DNA of 64,000 nt from Afifellaceae bacterium (lineage in GTDB: Bacteria; Pseudomonadota; Alphaproteobacteria; Rhizobiales; Afifellaceae), in the NCBI GenBank assembly GCA_028281235.1, contig JANQKG010000056.1:1-64000 (forward strand), written 5' to 3'. The first letter of the stretch is position 1. Each line of letters opens with the position of its first letter. Of the stretch, positions 44,439 to 52,037 are shown one piece after another. A model generated the notes under the pieces. The model was given only the letters and a program-made list of their open reading frames with translations. It did not search any database and was not told the origin of the DNA. A program made the translations under genes and the position numbers.

Positions 44439-45344
44439 TCAGTGCAGCTTTGCTGCTTCCTGTTCCGGCGGCGGGTACGCGGCCCTCCAATGGCGTGCGA
44501 TGTCCTCCCTGCGGCATATCCACAGAGCCTCGCGCGTCATGGCGTAGTCGAGAAAGGATGCCAGGGCCGCCGCACGACCTGGCCGACCGACCAAGCGCGG
44601 GTGCAAGCCCACGGAAAGCATGCGGGGGCCGTGTTCGGCCTCCTTCAGCAGGAAGTCCAGTGTGTCGTGGAGGTATTGGGCGAATTGCTGGCCCGTGGCG
44701 AAGGCGTTGTGGGCCGAGAACCTTTGGTCATTCGTGTCAAACGCGTACGGGATGACCAGGTGGTCTTCGATCCAATACGGCAGTTCATCGCAGTAGCTGT
44801 CGGAATCGTAGAGAAAGCAGCCCATCTCGCGAACGATGGCACGCGTCTTCTCAGACGTCCGGCCAGTGTACCAGCCGGAGGGAGGCTTACCCGTCAGGCG
44901 CGCTATGACCTCGACCGTTCGGGCTATATCGCCGCTTTCCGTTTGGTGATCGACTGCGGCATAATCGATCCAGCGATAACCGTGACCGGCGAAGTCGCAG
45001 CCGAGTTCGGCCGCCTTCTCGGCAACGGCCGGGTTGCGTTCAAGGGCAAGGCCGACCGCGAACACAGTGAACGGTAGTTGTCGCTCTTCGAAGAGGCGCA
45101 TCACGCGCCATATGCCAACCCGCGATCCGAACTCGAATATGGATTCTTGCGTGAGCGACCGTCTTCCCGGAGCGGCGCTCATTCCGACCGTTTCGCCAAG
45201 GTGTGTTTCGGCAGCTTCGTCGCCATCCAGGATACAGCGCTCCGCACCTTCTTCGTAGTTGACGACAAACTGCAGCGCCACGCGTGCTCCGGCTGGCCAT
45301 GGCAGCTCGGGCGGGTTCGGGCCGTATCCCACAAAGTCACGCAT
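44439..45344 (-). CDS. PuuE-like polysaccharide deacetylase-family protein (allantoinase type), paralogue 2
   Basis: 301 residues from the ATG at 45344. It begins MRDFVGYGPNPPELPWPAGA, a start almost diagnostic for the PuuE family, followed by VNYEEGAE, ESIFEFGSRVG, DFAGHGYRWIDY and YTGRTSEKTR (the RPSxNT-like loop), then YDSDSYCDELP. It is the promoter-proximal gene of the minus operon that continues through the transporter to 36888; the gap to the binding protein is 115 bases. The 211-base region upstream carries the 19-bp motif shared with the gntR promoter. A hydrolase for a hydantoin-like or ureide ring is the best guess. Confidence 0.86.
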   Translation of the reverse strand: MRDFVGYGPNPPELPWPAGARVALQFVVNYEEGAERCILDGDEAAETHLGETVGMSAAPGRRSLTQESIFEFGSRVGIWRVMRLFEERQLPFTVFAVGLALERNPAVAEKAAELGCDFAGHGYRWIDYAAVDHQTESGDIARTVEVIARLTGKPPSGWYTGRTSEKTRAIVREMGCFLYDSDSYCDELPYWIEDHLVIPYAFDTNDQRFSAHNAFATGQQFAQYLHDTLDFLLKEAEHGPRMLSVGLHPRLVGRPGRAAALASFLDYAMTREALWICRREDIARHWRAAYPPPEQEAAKLH

Positions 45345-45511
45345 GTGTTGCTGGCTTCCCGAGTGAGACGGGAGGTGCCGCGCTACCGGCTGCCATGACA
45401 GATACGGCGGCGGCGCGGAGTCCCAAGATCTGCACCCGCTTGGGTAATCCCTCCAACTCGACTTCCACGCCAGGAATCCTCTCCGAAGCTGACACGAGCC
45501 TTTTAGGTAGA

Positions 45512-45530
45512 CATTTTGTACACGTTCTGA
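45512..45530 (-). promoter_or_regulatory. Shared 19-bp motif upstream of the PuuE/ABC operon, candidate GntR operator
   Basis: On the minus strand the sequence is TCAGAACGTGTACAAAATG. It matches the motif at 46301-46319 in front of the gntR gene at 17 of 19 positions. It lies about 170 bases before the PuuE-like start, in the only large gap ahead of the operon. Confidence 0.6.
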
Positions 45531-45556
45531 ATTCCAAACGCAATCGAAAACGCCGA

Positions 45557-46243
45557 TCATGCCTCCAGTTGCCGGTCGGCGTCGCCGCTATCGACGCCCA
45601 CGCGCAGGCGGTAGGCGCCGACTTCCATGAGGTCACGCGCTCCCGGCAGGGTTGAAAGCTGGGCTGCCGCACTTGCCAGGCTCAAGGGCTCGCTTGCCTC
45701 GCAGAAGACGAACCAGTGCTCCCCACCGATGGGCGACGGGCGGGCGTGCTTGTATTCGGCAACCGGACGTGACAATTCGGGATCTCCCGACAGAAGTCGC
45801 ATCCGCAAAAGGTGGTCGTCCGCTTCGATGGCTGCAGACGCAAGAGTTGAGAATGTCTCGGCGAGCTCGTTTTGGGCGCCCTTATCGGGCCGAAATGCAA
45901 AGATTGAGATGTAGCAGCCAAACCCTACACCACAGCGCGAAATCTCTTGGGCGATCGTTCGCTGCGGGTCCACGAACAGAGGCAGAACCTGCGTTGACCA
46001 GGGCGACTGACTGGCCAGTCGCTCTTTGTAGATCGGCGATGTAAAAACTTGGAGTTCCGTCGCCTCATAGAGCGCCAGGTATTTCCAGCGCGTATCGCCG
46101 ATGCCCTCGTAGCGCCGTGCCGACGTGAACCCGGGGATTTCGATGCGGTCACTGAGATGTTCGCGGTCATACCAACGATTGAAGTTCGACTCGTCGGCGG
46201 TCGTGACGTTTGCAAAAATAAAGAGTACGGCGTGCTGGCCCAT
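45557..46243 (-). CDS. Dimeric alpha/beta-barrel (Dabb-like) protein of unknown function
   Basis: 228 residues from the ATG at 46243, which has AGGAG nine bases upstream. The N-terminal half (about residues 5-100) contains LFIFANVTTADESNFNRWYD, then REHLSDRIEIPGF and RYLALYE-like elements of ferredoxin-like dimeric barrel proteins, in which such NxWYdxEH patterns are common. The second half appears to be a degenerate repeat of the same fold. It is divergent from the GntR regulator and so likely under its control. No function can be assigned. Confidence 0.72.
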   Translation of the reverse strand: MGQHAVLFIFANVTTADESNFNRWYDREHLSDRIEIPGFTSARRYEGIGDTRWKYLALYEATELQVFTSPIYKERLASQSPWSTQVLPLFVDPQRTIAQEISRCGVGFGCYISIFAFRPDKGAQNELAETFSTLASAAIEADDHLLRMRLLSGDPELSRPVAEYKHARPSPIGGEHWFVFCEASEPLSLASAAAQLSTLPGARDLMEVGAYRLRVGVDSGDADRQLEA

Positions 46244-46300
46244 CGGATGATGCTCCTGAAGGACGACGCCGTCCGCAGGGACGGCTTGCACATTGCGTGC

Positions 46301-46319
46301 TCAGAACGTATACAAATTG
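46301..46319 (+). promoter_or_regulatory. Shared 19-bp motif in front of gntR, candidate GntR operator
   Basis: TCAGAACGTATACAAATTG, containing GTATAC, stands 15 bases upstream of the gntR start codon, inside the divergent promoter with the Dabb-like gene. Its near-copy lies at 45512-45530. A position this close to the start codon fits autorepression. Confidence 0.6.
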
Positions 46320-46334
46320 CATAAGGAAGTCGCA

Positions 46335-47018
46335 ATGCAGAACCAACAGCAAGAGAAGAATGCATATGGCCCCCAGGCAGCGCCTCCCCGAAACAGACGG
46401 TGGGAGGCGTACGACTTCTTGGTGGATCGAATCATCGCCGGGACGTTGCCCGGCGGCACGATCATCGAAGAAAGAGCGCTAACCGAAGAGCTGGGTCTTT
46501 CGCGCACGCCTCTGCGGGAGGCCCTGCGGCGGCTGGAAGGCGAAGGCTATCTTGTTCGGCAGGGCCGAAAGCTGATCGTCCACACGATCACCGATCGGGA
46601 TTTCATGGAGATCCTGCACATACGGAAGATCCTGGAAGCCGAAGCGGTTGCGCTCGCCACACCAAAGCTTGCGTCTGACCAAGTCCGCAAGCTGCGGGAG
46701 GCTCTCGCTTCGCTCCAGCCGCCGGCGCAGCCGTCGCCAAGCGAACGCAGGGCCGTGGACGACCTCCTGCACGGAACGATCGCCGAAGCCAGCGGGAATC
46801 GTCGTCTTGCCGCAGCAATCGATGACCTACGCCAGAAGACAAGGCCCATCAGTGTCCGGCTGCTCAGCGAGGCCAGCTACCCGATCCTCGACTTCAACGA
46901 GCATATGGCGATCCTGGATGCAGTCGAGATGCGAAACCCGGAACAGGCACGCCTTGCCATGTTGGCTCATCTGGAGAGCGCCAGAATGCACATCCTGCGC
47001 AAGCTGGCGGAGTACTGA
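46335..47018 (+). CDS. GntR-family (FCD) transcriptional regulator
   Basis: 227 residues from the ATG at 46335. Winged helix at about residues 20-85, with EERALTEELGLSRTPLREAL and the wing GEGYLVRQGRKL; FCD ligand domain at about 90-220 (LHIRKILEAEAVALA, then FNEHMAILDAVEMRN with a metal-binding His). It is followed by amidase, ureidoglycolate lyase-like and DapA-like genes in the same direction. It probably controls these, the divergent Dabb gene and the PuuE/ABC operon. Confidence 0.88.
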   Translation: MQNQQQEKNAYGPQAAPPRNRRWEAYDFLVDRIIAGTLPGGTIIEERALTEELGLSRTPLREALRRLEGEGYLVRQGRKLIVHTITDRDFMEILHIRKILEAEAVALATPKLASDQVRKLREALASLQPPAQPSPSERRAVDDLLHGTIAEASGNRRLAAAIDDLRQKTRPISVRLLSEASYPILDFNEHMAILDAVEMRNPEQARLAMLAHLESARMHILRKLAEY

Positions 47019-47048
47019 AACACCGCCGCGCAATAACACTGCCACGCA

Positions 47049-48452
47049 ATGCCAGCTCTTCCGACCGATCCCCTAGGAGGCGTGTCGCTATCCGATCTTT
47101 CCACCGCCCTTCAGCGCCGGGAGCTGACGGCATCCGATCTGGTCGAGACATATCTGCAGCGCATCGCTTGCCTTGATCGGCGGCTTCACGTCTTCGAGCA
47201 CATCGCTTGGGACAGTGCGCGGGCCCAGGCAGCAGAAATCGACCGGCGGCTGCGCTCCGGTGAAACCCTCGGGGCCCTGGCAGGCATTCCCGTTGCTATC
47301 AAAGACATCTTTGTCGTGGACGGCATGCCGACCACGGGCGGCTCCAATCTCGACGTGTCAGCGATGCTCCCGGCCGCCGAAGGTCCGATCGTCGCGAAGC
47401 TCCGGTCTGCCGGTGCGGTCATTCTCGGAAAGACCCGCACTGTGGAGTTTGCGTTCGCAGCGTCTGGCGTCAACATTTCGCGGGGAACCCCTTGGAATCC
47501 GGCCGACGCGCGCGAACACCGCGTCCCCGGCGGATCGAGTAGCGGATCCGCTGTTGCCGTCGCGGCAGGTCTGGCTGCGTTCGCCCTGGGTTCTGACACG
47601 GGTGGTTCCGTCCGCATCCCGGCGGCGCTCTGCGGAGTCTTCGGATTGAAGACCAGCGTCGGGCTTTGGCCCACCGACGGCGTTCTGCCGCTTGCGCCCA
47701 CGTTTGACACGGTGGGCCTTTTGACGCGTTCAGCCGGAGACGCTGCGCTGGTCTTCGAGGCGCTGTCGGATGCGCGCTTGCCGCCGCCACCCGATCCCGC
47801 ACAATTGCGCCTGGCCCAGCCTGTGGGATACCGGCCTGAAGTGGAGCCGGCCGTACAAGAAGCATTTGATGCGGCGATAGGCCGGCTCCAGGCCGTCGGC
47901 GTTGAGTTCGGCACCGTCGCCATGGCGGAGGCCTCCGAGCGTGCGGATGTTTTTCCGGTGGTTCTCGCCACCGAGCTGATGGATCTGTTTGGCGCCGACA
48001 GGTTCTTGAGGGAGCGCTCGGGTATCGATCCTGTGATTGCGAAGAGAATGGAGCGTGGCCTGGATTCCGATCGCAGCGCCTATGAGGGCGCAGTTGCGCG
48101 CCATAAGGCTCTGGCACAAATCATGGCTGAGCGTCTGACGGGCTTCGACGGCTGGGTCGCGCCGACGACGGCAATCGTCGCTCCCGTGGCTGAAGCGTTC
48201 CAGGACGTGGCGCGCGGGCTGGAGCTCACGCTGGGAATTACATGCAACACGCAGCCGGCGAACCTCTTCGGACAGTGCGCTGTCACCCTTCCGCTGTCAT
48301 CCGACCCGCTCCCGACCGGTTTCCAGATAGCGGCTCTGGATGGACGTGATGCCCATTTGCTCGCGACCGCCTGTGCTGTCGAGGCGGTGCTTGGCCGCCC
48401 GCAGCCTCTGGACCTGTCAGGCTTCGTCGAACGGCAGGCTGCCCATGCGTGA
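47049..48452 (+). CDS. Amidase-signature family hydrolase
   Basis: 467 residues. The Ser-cisSer-Lys triad is present: K85 in AIKDIF, S163 in GGSSSGSA and S187 in DTGGSVRIPA. The family includes allophanate hydrolase, mandelamide hydrolase and many others that split amides to acid plus ammonia. It lies 30 bases after the GntR stop and overlaps the next gene by eight bases. Context with ureidoglycolate lyase and PuuE-like proteins suggests a ureido or amide intermediate as substrate. Confidence 0.88.
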   Translation: MPALPTDPLGGVSLSDLSTALQRRELTASDLVETYLQRIACLDRRLHVFEHIAWDSARAQAAEIDRRLRSGETLGALAGIPVAIKDIFVVDGMPTTGGSNLDVSAMLPAAEGPIVAKLRSAGAVILGKTRTVEFAFAASGVNISRGTPWNPADAREHRVPGGSSSGSAVAVAAGLAAFALGSDTGGSVRIPAALCGVFGLKTSVGLWPTDGVLPLAPTFDTVGLLTRSAGDAALVFEALSDARLPPPPDPAQLRLAQPVGYRPEVEPAVQEAFDAAIGRLQAVGVEFGTVAMAEASERADVFPVVLATELMDLFGADRFLRERSGIDPVIAKRMERGLDSDRSAYEGAVARHKALAQIMAERLTGFDGWVAPTTAIVAPVAEAFQDVARGLELTLGITCNTQPANLFGQCAVTLPLSSDPLPTGFQIAALDGRDAHLLATACAVEAVLGRPQPLDLSGFVERQAAHA

Positions 48453-48999
48453 GCGTACGGTCGTCGCTGAACCCCTTGACGCCGCAGCCTTCGCGCCCTT
48501 CGGCGAAATACTTGATCTGCAAGACGCGCCACCGGTCTTCCAGAATCCGGGCCTGCGGTCGTGGCGCATCGGTTACGAGGCTGAAGGCGACACGGAGCTC
48601 ATGGTCATCGAGTTCGATGCGATTGCGATGACGTTCCATCGGCTTGAGCGTCATCACCAGGTGAGCCAGTGTTTTCTCCCGCTGCGGGGGCGCCGAATGG
48701 TGATGGTCGTCGCGCCTGAGAGCGGCGCGGAGCCGCCGCCAGCCGATACGGTCCGCGCCTTCGTCGTCGGGCCGCATCAGGGCATACTCCTCCGTCGTTC
48801 GGTGTGGCATGCACTCAATCGCTTTCCAATCGGCGGCAACGCTGTCTACGCTCTGCTAACAACCCGCGAGACCCAGGCTGAGCTTGAGGCTGAACGGCAC
48901 GGAGGCCCGACGCCGCGGCTAACCGACGTGCACGACTTCTCTGCGGAGGAAACGACCTTCAGGATTTCGATCCCACCTAACTGCGAGACATCCAGATGA
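48445..48999 (+). CDS. Ureidoglycolate lyase-like protein (AllA family)
   Basis: 184 residues. The AllA fold begins with the typical PLDAAAFAPFGEILD, continues with the cupin-like MTFHRLERHHQVSQCFLPL at about 66-84, in which the first His residues and Gln are conserved, and GILLRRSVWHALNRFPI. AllA cleaves ureidoglycolate to glyoxylate and urea in allantoin breakdown. The start ATG lies inside the amidase gene, and the stop overlaps the DapA-like start by four bases. The function is a good guess from the family and neighbours; a different ureido acid is possible. Confidence 0.83.
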   Translation: MRERTVVAEPLDAAAFAPFGEILDLQDAPPVFQNPGLRSWRIGYEAEGDTELMVIEFDAIAMTFHRLERHHQVSQCFLPLRGRRMVMVVAPESGAEPPPADTVRAFVVGPHQGILLRRSVWHALNRFPIGGNAVYALLTTRETQAELEAERHGGPTPRLTDVHDFSAEETTFRISIPPNCETSR

Positions 49000-49874
49000 G
49001 TGCGTTGCGGGGCGTCATAGCCGCAATTCCAACGCCAGTGACAAGCGAAGGCGAGCCCGACCTGCCTCGCTTCCTCAAGCTAGCGGAAACTTTGCTCGCA
49101 AAGGGCTGCGACGGGCTCAATATCTGCGGCACGACCGGCGAAGCGACATCGCTGAGCGTCGCCCAGCGGCTCGGAGTGATGCGCGCCGCAGCCGAGTCGC
49201 TCCCCACCGATCGCCTGATGGTCGGGACCGGCGCCGCCGCACTGGCTGATGCGATTGAACTGACCAAGGCCGCGGGCGGGCTTGGTTTTCGCGCTGCTCT
49301 TCTGCTCCCGCCATTTTATTTCAAAGGCGTTTCTGTCGAGGGGCTGGTCTCTTTCTTCACCCGCGTCTTGGATGCTTCCGGAATCGGGATCTACCTCTAC
49401 AACTTCCCTCAGCTCACCGGGCTTCCCTTCAAGCCTGATCTTGTGAGAGCGCTCGTGAAGGCTCGTCCCGGTCGCGTTCTTGGGATGAAGGATTCCTCCG
49501 GCGATCTCGCCTATGCGCGAAGCATCGGAAACCTCGGGCTGGGTCTGGACATCTTCCCGAGCAGTGAGGCTGTGCTTCTGGAGGCCCGTGCCGGCGCGTT
49601 CGCAGGGTGTATTTCGGCCACTGCTTCGCTATCCGCGGACTCGTGCGCTGCTGCATGGACGACGGGAGATGCCGATGCCCATGCACACGCCTGCGCGGTT
49701 CGGACGATCGCAACGGCTGGCCCATTGATTCCACGCATCAAGGCGGCGCTGGCGGCCGAGCTGGAGGATTCTGACCTCGCTCATGTCTTGCCGCCTCACC
49801 AGCAGCTGACGCCGGCCGAGAGTGATCGTCTTGTTTCCAGTCTAGCCGATGCCCGCAGGCAATATCCCCAGTGA
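48996..49874 (+). CDS. DapA/NanA-family class I aldolase
   Basis: 292 residues, (beta/alpha)8 barrel of the dihydrodipicolinate-synthase family. The substrate loop is NICGTTGEATSLS at about 45, the catalytic Tyr is in YLYNFPQLTG at about 136, and the Schiff-base Lys is in GMKDSSGD at about 165. Members condense or cleave pyruvate-containing 2-keto acids. It is the last gene of the GntR, amidase, AllA unit. A role in lysine synthesis is unlikely in this context. Confidence 0.87.
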   Translation: MSALRGVIAAIPTPVTSEGEPDLPRFLKLAETLLAKGCDGLNICGTTGEATSLSVAQRLGVMRAAAESLPTDRLMVGTGAAALADAIELTKAAGGLGFRAALLLPPFYFKGVSVEGLVSFFTRVLDASGIGIYLYNFPQLTGLPFKPDLVRALVKARPGRVLGMKDSSGDLAYARSIGNLGLGLDIFPSSEAVLLEARAGAFAGCISATASLSADSCAAAWTTGDADAHAHACAVRTIATAGPLIPRIKAALAAELEDSDLAHVLPPHQQLTPAESDRLVSSLADARRQYPQ

Positions 49875-50015
49875 TCCTTAGTCGTCTTCCCTAACGCTTC
49901 AGAATGCGCGGGCTCACGGCGGCAGGTTTGTGGGCGTGGCTTTAAAATCGCCAATGGCACATGTGCGGGCGACGTCGGCAATGCGGTCGGCGGTCGGCTC
50001 CGGCCCCGGCTGTGG

Positions 50016-50360
50016 TCACAAAGCCGCGCAGACCATGATTTCCACGAGAATGTCGTCACGTGCGAGTTTGGCCTCGACCGTTGCTCGCGCCGGCAGCGCA
50101 TCACTGTCGATCCAAGACAGCCAGGCGTCGTTCATCTCCGCAAAGGTCGAAATGTCACTAAGCCAGATGTTGACGTTTACGATCTTCGAACGGTCGGTTC
50201 CTGCTTCGGCAAGATTGGCATCGATCTGCGCCAGCACGTCGAGGGTCTGTTCACGGACGCCGCCGCTGCGGTCCTTGGGGGTCACGCCGGAAAGGAAAGC
50301 AAATCCGTTGACGACGACGGATCGGCTGAGAAGCGGCGAATCTCCGTGACGGGCGATCAT
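50016..50360 (-). CDS. RidA-family (YjgF/YER057c) protein
   Basis: 114 residues from the ATG at 50360 with GGAG upstream; a TTG at 50393 would add 11 residues. Family pattern: SPLLSRSVVVNGFAFLSGVT, then VREQTLDVLAQIDANLAEAG, the middle VNIWLSDISTF, and the C-terminal PARATVEAKLARDDILVEI with the Arg that binds the imine/enamine carboxylate in RidA. It hydrolyses reactive imines or related amides. It is divergent from the hydroxyacid dehydrogenase at 50571. The 140 bases after it hold nothing recognisable. Confidence 0.86.
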   Translation of the reverse strand: MIARHGDSPLLSRSVVVNGFAFLSGVTPKDRSGGVREQTLDVLAQIDANLAEAGTDRSKIVNVNIWLSDISTFAEMNDAWLSWIDSDALPARATVEAKLARDDILVEIMVCAAL

Positions 50361-50570
50361 GTTGTGTGGCTCCAATTGGATGGTTGCGACCAAGGGCAGT
50401 CTACGGCACGTCGGGCCAGTTGCCGCGACGCGCCGGTTCGGACGCTAGGTCCATGGCAGGCCGCAGAAAATGCCCGCAGTGCTAGTTTCCGAAGATAGAA
50501 GCGCTTTACTTGAAAGGCCCAGGAAAAAGCGAAACTGTGTGCCGAACGGCCCAAGATCTGGAGCGGAAAC

Positions 50571-51647
50571 TTGCCTGGAGACGGAACCTCAACTGGACCA
50601 GATGAAGTCTTGCTGATCGCGTCGCCGCTGGAATCGGAGCACGTCGCCCGCATCCGCGACGCAGCGGCCGGACGTGTCGAGGTTCTGCATGACCCGGATC
50701 TGATTCCGCGCGCTCGCTTCCCTGCGGATCATACGGGCGACCCTGGGTTCGCCCTTGATGCCGCGGGGCAGGCGCGCTGGCGCGAACTCCTGGCGCGGGC
50801 CACCATCCTATGGGACTTTCCGCGCCCGATGGATGGTTTCGCAGGCGGTCTCGCTGAGGCGCCGAACGTGAAATGGGTTCAAGCGACAAGTTCCGGCGTG
50901 GGCCAGACGCTCGCACGCTACGGGCTCATCGATCACCCGGTTCTCGTGACCAGCGCTCGCGGCGTCCATGCGGGGCCTCTCGCCGAGTTCGTTATGATGA
51001 CGGTGTTGACCAACGCCAAGCAATTGCGTCATCTACAGGACGAACAACGCAGACAGCGCTGGCAACGCCACAGCGGCGATGACCTGCCGGGCAAGACAAT
51101 AACGGTCATCGGCGCGGGTGCCATAGGCGCCGAGATCGGCCGTCTGGCGCGCGCCTTCGGCATGTGTGTGACAGCCCTCGTTCGTCACCCGGATCGTGCC
51201 AGGGCATCGGCCCTTTACGCCGACCGCGTTCTTGGCAGCAACAGGCTCGCTGAGTCGGTCCGCGACGCGGACTATATCGTTGTCTGTGCGCCGCATACCG
51301 ACGAGACGGAGTCCCTGATCGACGCCGAAATCATCAATGCGATGAAGGAGGGGGTCGTCTTCGTGAACGTGGGGCGCGGCCAGGTGGTCGCCGAAGACGC
51401 ACTCATTGCGGCGCTTCGCGACGGTCGGATCGGGTTTGCCGCGCTCGACGTGACACGACACGAACCCCTGCCGGAGGATTCGCCGCTCTGGACCTTGCCG
51501 AATGTGCTGATCTCCCCGCACTCGGCCAGTACGGTGGTGCGGGAGAATGCACGAATAGCCCAGATATTCCTTGGAAATCTCGAGCTCTTTCTTGCCGGCG
51601 AACCCGGGAAGATGCGCAACCTCGTGGACAAGTCCCGGCTCTATTAG
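50571..51647 (+). CDS. D-isomer-specific 2-hydroxyacid dehydrogenase
   Basis: 358 residues. The start is a TTG at 50571 with CTGGAG seven bases upstream; no ATG exists near the beginning. NAD-binding motif VIGAGAIGAEIGRLARAFG at about 179-197, catalytic Arg in VNVGRGQVV, Glu in RHEPLPEDS and His in SPHSAST. It is a second, different paralogue of the enzyme at 35754. It stands between RidA and the peptide-type transporter and could act on a 2-keto or 2-hydroxy acid from either module. Confidence 0.85.
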   Translation: MPGDGTSTGPDEVLLIASPLESEHVARIRDAAAGRVEVLHDPDLIPRARFPADHTGDPGFALDAAGQARWRELLARATILWDFPRPMDGFAGGLAEAPNVKWVQATSSGVGQTLARYGLIDHPVLVTSARGVHAGPLAEFVMMTVLTNAKQLRHLQDEQRRQRWQRHSGDDLPGKTITVIGAGAIGAEIGRLARAFGMCVTALVRHPDRARASALYADRVLGSNRLAESVRDADYIVVCAPHTDETESLIDAEIINAMKEGVVFVNVGRGQVVAEDALIAALRDGRIGFAALDVTRHEPLPEDSPLWTLPNVLISPHSASTVVRENARIAQIFLGNLELFLAGEPGKMRNLVDKSRLY

Positions 51648-52037
51648 CGGCGCTGTCATATCGCTGTGCGACAGTCCGAGCGGGCTCTTGAGCCGGGGTG
51701 GCTCTGGGGCGGAGCGCCTTCCGCCCGCCTGAGCCCTGCAAGGAGGGCGAGCAGCGGCGACAGACACCAGTTTTTCTTTCGTTCGCGGAAATGGAAATAT
51801 GCTTTTTGTTGTTCCCCGGCCTCACTAGCATCGCCTCGATCTGGTCGAGAGGCCCGAATGACAAGAGTCTTGAGAACTCAGCGGCCTCCGTGGACAGGCA
51901 GCACCGCTTCTCCTCGGATTTCCGCGCGTCGTACCTCTTTGGCCGGCTGCATCGGCCGAGCTCGAACGCCGCGCAGAGTGACGACGCGACAAGGGCCCTG
52001 ATGAACGACAAGCGCGCAAACCAATTAGGAGGATGAC
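51648..52037 (+). other. 390-base leader region of the dppA-like operon
   Basis: No gene was found here. It contains the promoter-like element at 51771-51831 described separately and, just before the dppA-like ATG, AGGAGG at 52029-52034. The 200 bases between the element and the start codon could be a long 5' leader; no riboswitch fold was recognised. Confidence 0.5.
51771..51831 (+). promoter_or_regulatory. Promoter/operator element shared with the lysR intergenic region (copy 1)
   Basis: TTTTTCTTTCG begins at 51771, followed by a CGCG word, AAATGGAAAT, a T-rich run, and ACTAGCAT at 51824-51831. The same words in the same order occur at 61613-61672: TTTTTCTTTCG and ACTAGCAT are identical, 53 bases apart here and 52 there. 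A TTTC-N7-GAAA dyad in the left part fits a LysR-type T-N11-A site. This is the likely control region of the dppA-like operon. Confidence 0.65.
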
